A stretch of DNA of 8,864 nucleotides, taken from NCBI GenBank assembly GCA_009903855.1, contig WYEK01000133.1, forward strand, positions 1 through 8,864, in the 5' to 3' direction. The stretch's first letter is position 1, and every line of letters starts with the position of its first letter. Positions 1 through 4,697 of the stretch are shown here, piece after piece. The notes below the pieces were generated by a model that was not told where the DNA came from, searched no databases, and saw nothing but the letters and a program-made list of their open reading frames with translations. The position numbers were made by a program, and so were the translations under genes. The stretch is from Thermocrinis sp. (GTDB taxonomy: Bacteria; Aquificota; Aquificia; Aquificales; Aquificaceae).

Positions 1-2
1 GT

Positions 3-188
3 GAGTATGTAGAGGTTTGCGAGAGCAAGGAACAAAAGGGTATAAGGCAAGTGGTAGAGGGTGTAAATTCACAGATAAAGCTTTTCAACCGAGTAAGCAG
101 GTGGAGGAAAGGGATTACCTTGCTTGCTTACCTTTATGGCTACGCTATAGGCTATAGCTTTTTCAGGAAGTCTCAAATATGGGGGTAA
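3..188 (+). CDS. IS5-like transposase, C-terminal fragment
   Basis: An open frame enters from the left edge and stops at TAA (186-188), giving 61 residues. It contains VCESKE, RQVVEGV, RWRKGITLLAYLYGYA and a YSFFRK tail. These align well with the C-terminus of the transposase at 3558-4361 (VCESKE, RQVVEDV, GWRKGITLLTYLYAYA, YSFYRN). The glutamate in RQVVE is the expected third residue of the DDE catalytic triad of IS4/IS5-type transposases. The N-terminal two-thirds lie outside the window, so whether the gene is intact cannot be judged. The 3' end overlaps the 3' end of the convergent gene at 173-724. Confidence 0.85.
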   Translation, partial: EYVEVCESKEQKGIRQVVEGVNSQIKLFNRVSRWRKGITLLAYLYGYAIGYSFFRKSQIWG

Positions 189-724
189 TTTCTCACCCGA
201 CGTATCTTCTCTTTTCTTATGTATTGTGTATTACCAACTGCAATCAATAAACCATCATCTGTAATATCCCCGTCTATAAAATGAGTTAAGGCACCCAGTA
301 GAAATGACCTATCCCACTTTACTTTTAAATTGTAGTCTAAAGCTACTAACCATCCTAGTCCCCATTTTGTGTAATAACTGTAGTTTACTACTCCAACGCC
401 AATTATTAAATTATCTTTTTTATCAACAATAATTTTTCTAATCCAATTATTTTTCGCCTTTTTCCCTAATTCTTGGATTTTCATAAGATTACCGTTTTCA
501 TCTAAAACTCCTATCGCTGTCCATGATGAAGCTTCGTCTACGTCAAACAGACTAAAAGATAAAATCAATTTGTCATCATATTTACTAAAATCAATTATAT
601 TCGGGAGGTTTGAGATGTTTAAATATTTACAATTAGCTTGTTTTATCTCCTTCCCAAACCCCTGCATCGGTAAAATAAACAATACAAAAATCAGCACTAC
701 CCAAAACTTCTTAAACCTTCTCAT
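173..724 (-). CDS. Secreted beta-propeller-like protein C1, 3' truncated by IS-a
   Basis: 183 residues. Residues 1-24 form a signal peptide with a basic start (MRRFKK), a hydrophobic core and a GFG-KE cleavage region; there is no lipobox cysteine. The mature part has repeating units of the form 'W..(A/V)LD.NGNL', 'DGDITDDGLLIAVGNT' and 'KDNLIIGVG'. These resemble repetitive bacterial beta-propeller proteins; this is a resemblance by eye, not a family assignment. The last nine residues (RRVRNYPHI) are encoded by the terminal repeat and coding region of IS-a. The native protein must therefore have been longer. The ATG lies 13 bases after AAGGAGG, inside a 31-bp repeat. It is the last gene of the minus-strand cluster, and its function is unknown. 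Confidence 0.7.
   Translation of the reverse strand: MRRFKKFWVVLIFVLFILPMQGFGKEIKQANCKYLNISNLPNIIDFSKYDDKLILSFSLFDVDEASSWTAIGVLDENGNLMKIQELGKKAKNNWIRKIIVDKKDNLIIGVGVVNYSYYTKWGLGWLVALDYNLKVKWDRSFLLGALTHFIDGDITDDGLLIAVGNTQYIRKEKIRRVRNYPHI
186..205. repeat. Terminal inverted repeat of IS-a (right end)
   Basis: The 20 bases TAATTTCTCACCCGACGTAT are matched at 16 of 20 positions by the reverse complement of 3541-3560, and at 17 of 20 by 4374-4393. This marks the boundary between IS-a and the AT-rich island. Confidence 0.8.
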
Positions 725-754
725 TGGTTTACCATATCCTCCTTAAGCCCTAAT
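724..754 (-). repeat. 31-bp direct repeat, copy 1 (leader of C1)
   Basis: On the minus strand this reads from ATTAGGGCTTAAGGAGG through ATATGGTAAACCAA and ends at the first base of the C1 start codon. It matches 2225-2255 at 30 of 31 positions, the exception being GCTTAAGG versus GCTGAAGG. It supplies the AAGGAGG ribosome-binding sequence of C1. It also contains a four-codon frame (ATG GTA AAC CAA TGA) whose stop overlaps the C1 ATG. Both copies lie just downstream of an A-type gene. Confidence 0.85.
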
Positions 755-785
755 ACAAGTCATTTTCCATCCTAAATTTTACAAT

Positions 786-1407
786 TTATATCCCAAGTTC
801 CTGTTTAAAAGCTACATTTACATCGCAGTATTTTCGGGTAGTTTTAAATTGACTTATCTTATTAAAGAAGAACCTATCTTCAACATCATCATATTGAAGT
901 TCATAAATAGTGAATTCAACGATATCTTTATCAGTATATGTTTTTTCTCCTGTTAAATAGCGCTCAGCTTGTATCAAATATATTTTTCCACTATTTTTTA
1001 TTTTAATCAATCTAAAATCTCTCAATACACAATCAGCTCCCTCATGGGTAAATAGTTGATACTCCTCTTTGTCAGGCAGTTGACCAATGGAAATTATATC
1101 TAATCTTTTTTTGGTTGGTTATTTTCTTTACTAAATAAAAAGAAATTACAGAAAAGCTGTGAGCAGAAATATTACTTCTATAACCTCTTACAACAACATC
1201 CTTTTCTCCGTCTCCATCTAAATCAATATAGCTTAATCCATTAGCGATGGCGGTTGACCAAGCTATATTTAGCTTTGAAATTTTTATCTTTTCTTTCTCA
1301 CCTCCAAACCCCTGCCCTTGCAAAAGAACCATTACAAAAACCAGCACTACCCAAAGCTTCCTAAACCATCTCAGTTGTGCCACTTCTTGTTTGATCATTT
1401 GACTCAT
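786..1407 (-). pseudogene. Secreted protein A1, frameshifted at an A7 run
   Basis: Two open segments form one gene. The 5' segment (1407-1072, 111 residues) has a signal peptide (RWFRKLWVVLVFVMVLL, then GFGG) and a calcium-loop motif, YIDLDGDGEKD. The 3' segment is open through 1025-786 (FRLIKIKNSGKIYLI ... KYCDVNVAFKQELGI). They are in different frames but join if one A is removed from the seven-A run at 1106-1112. The joined frame reads FYLVKKITNQKK, then RLDIISIGQLPDKEEYQLF, then the 3' segment, without a stop. The product then aligns end to end with A2 (2282-2881): NGLSYIDLDGDG/NGINYFDIDNDG, FRLIKIKN/LRLVKFKN, KYCD/IYCD. The start has AAGGAGG 8 bases upstream and follows B1 by 22 bp. Slippage, pseudogene decay and a sequencing error are all possible. 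Confidence 0.75.
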
Positions 1408-1429
1408 TTTTTAAACCTCCTTGCAAAAT

Positions 1430-2116
1430 TTATTTAAAATCTTTATCTGTCATAAATTCTATTACTCTATCTGGGTTTTCTACACTTACACCTACCAAAG
1501 GAGAAAAATCAAAAACGCCAAAATATTCCTTCTGCTTCTTTAGAGGTTCTAACTTTCTCTTTCTTTTAAAGTTTAAGTATTGAGAAATGACTTTATTCAT
1601 CTTATTTAAATCAGTATAAGCAAGATATATTCTCTGTTTATTACTAATTAATAACTTCCCATTTTGTGTATATAGTTCATTATATTCACAGTGAGTTCCA
1701 TTACAATATTTTCCATAACTAACCTCTGCATAATAATTTTTTCTAGTATCATAAAAGCAATTAATACCAGAAATTTGGTAAAGTGGGTAGTTTTTATACC
1801 TTTCATAAAGACTTCTTACTTTTTCATCTTTATCATTTTTTAAATATCCTCCAGGTACTTTATTATTGTACTCTTCTAAACTTGGACCAACTTTTATTTT
1901 GTTATCATCTATAATAATCATTTGCTCAGTCACTAAAAAAGTATTTTTTAAAATTTCTTTAGTAGAATTTACGGGTTCAATTTTACTAACAATAGTAATT
2001 TTGATTGGACCACAAGAAAATTTTTCTTCAATTACCTTTTCCTCCCCAAACCCCTGCTTCGGTAAAACAACCGCTACAAAAACCAACAAAATCCAGAAAA
2101 TTTCGAGCCTTTTCAT
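1430..2116 (-). CDS. Secreted cysteine-containing protein B1 (unknown function)
   Basis: 228 residues, family not recognised. Residues 1-24 form a signal peptide (MKRLEIFWILLVFVAVVL, then GFG-EE) with no lipobox, so export and cleavage by signal peptidase I are likely. The mature part has four cysteines shared with B2: FSCG, INC, and the pair in YCNGTHCEY. An NGKLL turn follows the pair. Paired cysteines in an exported protein suggest disulfides. After these comes a basic, lysine-rich C-terminal tail (NFKRKRKLEPLKKQKEYF) and a last ~30 residues that B2 lacks. The start has AAGGAGG 7 bases upstream. A1 follows after 22 bp, so the two are probably co-transcribed. This is the only intact B copy in the window. 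Confidence 0.75.
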   Translation of the reverse strand: MKRLEIFWILLVFVAVVLPKQGFGEEKVIEEKFSCGPIKITIVSKIEPVNSTKEILKNTFLVTEQMIIIDDNKIKVGPSLEEYNNKVPGGYLKNDKDEKVRSLYERYKNYPLYQISGINCFYDTRKNYYAEVSYGKYCNGTHCEYNELYTQNGKLLISNKQRIYLAYTDLNKMNKVISQYLNFKRKRKLEPLKKQKEYFGVFDFSPLVGVSVENPDRVIEFMTDKDFK

Positions 2117-2165
2117 ATGTATCCCTCCTTTTATAACAAAATTTTAATTAAAATCAAATATCAGG

Positions 2166-2264
2166 TCAAGCATTTCTGGAATCGTAAACAGCGATTGCAG
2201 GACTTTTTTCATCATGATAGATGGTTGGTTTACCATATCCTCCTTCAGCCCTAATCCATGCCAT
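2166..2264 (-). other. Short remnant frame in the module gap after A2
   Basis: Between A2 and B1 there are about 165 bp without a full gene. The stretch holds a 32-codon open frame (M at 2264, TGA at 2166) that includes RAEGGYGKPTIYHDEKSPA. Its middle is the second copy of the 31-bp repeat. By position this is where a second C gene would be expected, so I read it as what is left after deletion of C2 or of another gene. A second frame from the internal ATG ATG (MMKKVLQSLFTIPEM) is also open, so the coding frame is not settled. It could equally be a real micro-gene. Confidence 0.35.
2225..2255 (-). repeat. 31-bp direct repeat, copy 2 (after A2)
   Basis: It matches 724-754 at 30 of 31 positions. 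It carries the same AAGGAGGATATGGTAAACCA core, but here no signal-peptide gene follows at the expected place. The two copies are 1501 bp apart and each lies downstream of an A-type gene. They therefore mark equivalent positions in two tandem modules. Confidence 0.85.
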
Positions 2265-2281
2265 ACCTCTTACCTCTTAAT

Positions 2282-2881
2282 TTAATATTTAAGAAGCTCT
2301 GTTATTAAATCCTTTTTTAACACCTCGTCGGCATCGCAATATATTTTCTCAGTTTGTGATTTTTTCTTAATAACAAAGGTTTTGTCTTCACTATCATATT
2401 GATAAAGAACTATCGAAAAAGGACATTTATCAGTAAAGGTATTTTTGTTTTTACTGCATTTCTTTTTTGTATATATTAGGTAAATATCATTCTTAAATTT
2501 TACCAACCTTAGACCTGAAATATTGGTTTCTTCTTTTGACATATCATATCCACATCCGCCAACTTTAGCATAGGTATATATACTAGCTTCTGCCCCCTTT
2601 CCGTCATCAACTTCTATTGGAATATAAGAAAAATGTTTTTGCTTTTCGACTGTATGATTGAGATAAAATGAATAAGCGGTATAAATATTGCCACCAATTG
2701 GTGTTAGAAAGTCGGCAGAGATTATTAAATCTTTTACCCCATCATTATCTATATCAAAATAATTAATTCCGTTTTTGATTTCAACAATAATGATAGGATT
2801 CTTCTCTTCACTATATCCTTGCTTTGGTAAAATAAACAATACAAAAACTAATAAAATCCAGAAAATTTTAGGCTTTTTCAT
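2282..2881 (-). CDS. Secreted protein A2 with DxDxDG calcium-loop motif (unknown function)
   Basis: 199 residues from the chosen start. Residues 1-24 form a signal peptide (MKKPKIFWILLVFVLFIL, then GYS-EE). Next comes INYFDIDNDGVKDLII, which has the D-x-D-x-D-G-x-x-D pattern of calcium-binding loops in FG-GAP/VCBS-type and EF-hand-like repeats. The middle contains GGCGYD, and the C-terminal half has LRLVKFKNDIYLIY and KIYCDADEVLKKDL. It is paralogous over its whole length to A1. I chose the ATG at 2881 because GGAGG lies 6 bases upstream and the signal peptide then starts like that of B1. An in-frame ATG at 2968 also has GGAGG (8 bases) and would add 29 residues before the signal peptide. This is the only intact A copy. 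Its role is unknown. Confidence 0.75.
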   Translation of the reverse strand: MKKPKIFWILLVFVLFILPKQGYSEEKNPIIIVEIKNGINYFDIDNDGVKDLIISADFLTPIGGNIYTAYSFYLNHTVEKQKHFSYIPIEVDDGKGAEASIYTYAKVGGCGYDMSKEETNISGLRLVKFKNDIYLIYTKKKCSKNKNTFTDKCPFSIVLYQYDSEDKTFVIKKKSQTEKIYCDADEVLKKDLITELLKY

Positions 2882-2887
2882 GTATAT

Positions 2888-2982
2888 CCTCCCCTTTTTT
2901 CTAACACAATCATTAATAATCATATTTATAATAGCTTCTTTGACATCATACGTTGTCGATTTTACCATTGCTTATACCTCCT
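2888..2982 (-). promoter_or_regulatory. Two ribosome-binding sites for alternative starts of A2
   Basis: GGAGG occurs at 2888-2892, 6 bases before the ATG at 2881. AGGAGG occurs at 2977-2982, 8 bases before an in-frame ATG at 2968. Both spacings are good, so initiation could occur at either or both. The downstream start gives a normal signal peptide and is preferred. The upstream one would leave a 29-residue extension (MVKSTTYDVKEA...). Confidence 0.5.
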
Positions 2983-3037
2983 TTTTCAATAGTTTATGTA
3001 TTTTTCATCTATTTTTATTAAATTTCTTAGTACTCTA

Positions 3038-3511
3038 TCATATTTTTTTCCCATTCATATCATAGACTTCAAAATATTCACATTCAGGACAATTTCCTCC
3101 ACGATAATAGTAAAGTTCTACAAACCATTTACCAGTAGGACTTTTGTAACAAGTTATCTCTGTGATAACGTAAGGCAATATTCCTTTCCCTTTTATTAAC
3201 TTCCTTATTTCTGGATCTATATTTAATAGAGGAAATCTTTCGCTTTTAATTTTAGGTGAAGTAGAATTTATTTTCTTTCCCCCTATAATGATATATTGAC
3301 TATCAGATATACAATAAGGCGGTAAATCTTCGCGATAAATACAGTGGGTAATTAACTTAACGTCAACTCCTCCACAACTAAACTCTGTTTGAACTGTATA
3401 GTCTCGCCTGATATCTTCACTCCAACTTTGTCCCTGCAAAATAAACAATATAAAAACCAACAAAATCCAGAAAATTTTAGGCTTTCTCAAGCATTTGAAA
3501 TGGATACCCAT
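3038..3511 (-). CDS. Secreted cysteine-containing protein B2, probably frameshifted near its end
   Basis: 157 residues as read. A short MGIHFKC lead precedes a signal peptide (LRKPKIFWILLVFILFIL, then SWS-ED). The mature part aligns with B1: FSCGGVDVKLI/FSCGPIKITIV, EITCYKSPTGKWFVELYY/GINCFYDTRKNYYAEVSY, and NCPECEYFEVYDMNGKK/YCNGTHCEYNELYTQNGK. The frame stops just after NGKKI at a seven-A run (3043-3049). With one A fewer it continues as YDRVLRNLIKIDEKYINY and ends at 2986, directly against the ribosome-binding site that serves A2. That placement suggests 2986 was the original end. AGGAGG lies 7 bases before the start. It is the first gene of the cluster, next to IS-b, with no identifiable function. 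Confidence 0.7.
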   Translation of the reverse strand: MGIHFKCLRKPKIFWILLVFILFILQGQSWSEDIRRDYTVQTEFSCGGVDVKLITHCIYREDLPPYCISDSQYIIIGGKKINSTSPKIKSERFPLLNIDPEIRKLIKGKGILPYVITEITCYKSPTGKWFVELYYYRGGNCPECEYFEVYDMNGKKI

Positions 3512-3518
3512 AGTCTTA

Positions 3519-3560
3519 CCTCCTGCTTATATAATTTATAATACGCTGAGTGAGAAATCA
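3519..3560 (-). promoter_or_regulatory. Possible promoter reading out of IS-b into B2
   Basis: On the minus strand the end of IS-b supplies TTGATT (a -35-like hexamer within TTTGATTTCTC). About 15 bases later comes TATAAATTATATAA at 3540-3527, then AGGAGG at 3524-3519 and the B2 start. The -10-like sequence lies outside the IS, and the spacing to TTGATT is short. This is a weak call, but some promoter is needed, since only 29 bp separate B2 from the IS. Confidence 0.25.
3541..3560. repeat. Terminal inverted repeat of IS-b (left end)
   Basis: ATACGCTGAGTGAGAAATCA, the partner of 4374-4393 (17 of 20 positions) and of the IS-a end at 186-205 (16 of 20). It includes the transposase stop codon at 3558-3560. 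Confidence 0.85.
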
Positions 3561-4361
3561 AACACATAGCTGAACTTTGATATTTCTGTAGAAGCTGTAG
3601 ACTACTGCATAAGCATACAAGTAAGTAAGCAAGGTGATACCCTTTCTCCATCCGCCCACAAAGTTAAACCTTTTGAGCCAAGAAAACACATCCTCAACTA
3701 CCTGCCTGTGCGCCCTATCCTCTTTACTCTCACACACTCTTAAACAATCACATCCCCTATACCCCCTATCCCCTATTATCAACTCAAATCTGCTAAGTAG
3801 CCACCTGAGCCACACACTCTTGCTTACTCTCCTTCTCAACGATTTTACCTCATGATAGCTCGCTGGGTGATACCACAAGTCATACACTGTCCCTTCTGTA
3901 TCACATACCACCAACACTAACACTCCATAGCGTACTTCTTCAAACTCAACTTCTTTCCCGTAATCCTTGCTATAAAGCTTCCTTTTTCTCTTGCCCCAAA
4001 ACTGTCTACCTGCTAACCGCCTTATCCTCTGCGTCCTTGCTCTGTTCAGGCTCGCTACTGGCATAAGACTACCATCTACTATAAGCTTTATCCTCTTGTG
4101 GATTAGGAGTTTTAAGGCTATTATGGCTATGGCTTTTAACTGCATATAGGTTCTGAGTAGCTTGTATACCGCCTTTATTCTTACCTTTCTGAAAATGTGG
4201 TAGGACTTGATGTTGGGGTCGATGAGTAGCTGAGCAAGGCGTAGGACAGGACAGTTGGTGAGGTAAGAGATTATAAAGAGGGTAGCTATTTGAGCATTTG
4301 AGAGTTTAGGCTTTCTGCCTGATTTAGACTTTTTGAGTTTGAGAGGGCTTTCTACCTCACC
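3558..4361 (-). CDS. IS5-like DDE transposase, start codon missing
   Basis: An open frame of 267 codons runs from just after a TAA (4362-4364) to TGA at 3558. It begins ESPLKLKKSKSGRKPKL and continues through SNAQIATLFIISYLTNCPVL, a typical N-terminal helical domain of IS4/IS5 transposases. The DDE residues are visible: LIVDGSLMP (first D), IIGDRGYRG (second D) and RQVVEDVFSWLKRF (E, with the expected downstream K). The frame has no ATG, GTG or TTG before the methionine at 4145, 72 codons in, which would remove the N-terminal domain. An AAGGTGAGG sequence lies near the frame's beginning, but no start codon follows it. The gene has probably lost its start through a small deletion or mutation. 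It may be immobile unless a transposase is supplied from elsewhere. Confidence 0.85.
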   Translation of the reverse strand, partial: GEVESPLKLKKSKSGRKPKLSNAQIATLFIISYLTNCPVLRLAQLLIDPNIKSYHIFRKVRIKAVYKLLRTYMQLKAIAIIALKLLIHKRIKLIVDGSLMPVASLNRARTQRIRRLAGRQFWGKRKRKLYSKDYGKEVEFEEVRYGVLVLVVCDTEGTVYDLWYHPASYHEVKSLRRRVSKSVWLRWLLSRFELIIGDRGYRGCDCLRVCESKEDRAHRQVVEDVFSWLKRFNFVGGWRKGITLLTYLYAYAVVYSFYRNIKVQLCV

Positions 4362-4373
4362 TTAGTTTTAAAC

Positions 4374-4393
4374 TAATTTCTTACCCAGCGTAT
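4374..4393. repeat. Terminal inverted repeat of IS-b (right end)
   Basis: TAATTTCTTACCCAGCGTAT, the inverted partner of 3541-3560 at 17 of 20 positions. It marks the right edge of the mobile DNA. Confidence 0.85.
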
Positions 4394-4405
4394 AGCCTCT
4401 TATAG

Positions 4406-4411
4406 TATAAT
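4406..4411 (+). promoter_or_regulatory. -10 box (TATAAT) directly before the moaD-like gene
   Basis: A perfect TATAAT lies 7 bases before the ATG at 4419. Transcription starting at the usual distance would begin at about the A of the ATG, giving a leaderless mRNA. No purine-rich ribosome-binding sequence precedes this ATG, which agrees. The -35 position falls in the terminal repeat of IS-b (TTACCC at 4381-4386 or nearby) and is poor. The native upstream part of the promoter may have been displaced by the IS. Confidence 0.45.
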
Positions 4412-4418
4412 ATTTGCC

Positions 4419-4697
4419 ATGGCTGTGATAGTTAGAGTTCCTACACCCCTTAGAAGGCTTACAAACGGACAGGGTGAGGTGCAGTTGGAAGCCCTCACCA
4501 TCAGAGAGGCTGTAGAAAAGCTGGAAAGCCTTTATCCGGGCTTTAAGGAACGCCTTTTGGATGAGAACGGAGAGTTGAGAAAGTTTGTCAATATCTACCT
4601 CAACGACGAAGACATAAGGTTCTTAAAGGGTATAGACACGGAACTGAAAGACGGAGATGTGCTCTCTATTGTTCCTGCTATAGCTGGTGGTTTTTGA
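4419..4697 (+). CDS. Ubiquitin-like sulfur carrier protein (MoaD/ThiS/CysO family)
   Basis: 92 residues, the usual size for small beta-grasp sulfur carriers. The N-terminal strand is AVIVRVPTPLRRL. A helix carries TIREAVEKLESLYPGF. The C-terminal half has FVNIYLNDEDIRFL, LKDGDVLSIVPAIAGG. The end matches the VPAxAGG tail of this family, where the last glycine is adenylated and loaded with sulfur for molybdopterin, thiamin, cysteine or tRNA thiolation. Here a phenylalanine follows the double glycine (G90-G91-F92), so the tail would have to be trimmed before activation. The wording of the tail is closest to CysO-type carriers, but the pathway cannot be decided from this window. There is no obvious ribosome-binding site. 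The stop overlaps the TTG start of trpD. Confidence 0.85.
   Translation: MAVIVRVPTPLRRLTNGQGEVQLEALTIREAVEKLESLYPGFKERLLDENGELRKFVNIYLNDEDIRFLKGIDTELKDGDVLSIVPAIAGGF

Larger units (their letters stand above)
1..205 (+). mobile_element. IS-a: 3' end of an IS5-like insertion sequence
   Basis: This is the right-hand end of an insertion sequence whose remainder lies before the window. It holds the C-terminal part of a transposase and ends in a 20-bp terminal repeat at 186-205. That repeat matches, at about 16-17 of 20 positions, both ends of the second IS at 3541-4393. As in the second IS, the transposase stop codon is the first part of the terminal repeat. The two elements are the same family but clearly diverged, so they are not recent copies of one another. 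The element ends inside the reading frame of the secreted-protein gene on the opposite strand, so its insertion replaced that gene's 3' end. Confidence 0.85.
3541..4393 (-). mobile_element. IS-b: complete-length IS5-like insertion sequence
   Basis: An 853-bp element bounded by imperfect inverted repeats. Positions 3541-3560 (ATACGCTGAGTGAGAAATCA) pair with the reverse complement of 4374-4393 at 17 of 20 positions. It holds one transposase frame on the minus strand whose stop falls at the inner edge of the left repeat. TA flanks both ends if the element is taken as CGCTG...CAGCG. This fits a TA target duplication, but it cannot be separated from the repeat itself. The element sits between the AT-rich secreted-protein cluster and the housekeeping operon, 26 bp from the start codon of the latter. 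Confidence 0.88.

Noticed and set aside
1104..1115. Classical -1 ribosomal frameshift at A AAA AAG in A1
   Set aside because: The heptamer is in the right phase, but a -1 shift leads to an immediate TAG. The productive frame needs a +1 shift or loss of one A, so a standard -1 site does not explain the gene.
1866..2147. Plus-strand open frames within the AT-rich island (also 2775-3065 and 2996-3199)
   Set aside because: They are antisense to the signal peptides and coding parts of the secreted proteins. Their apparent hydrophobicity comes from AT-rich complement sequence, and they have no ribosome-binding sites.
3535..4398. Clear target-site duplication around IS-b
   Set aside because: Only a TA can be proposed and it is embedded in the terminal repeat on both sides; no longer duplication is visible.
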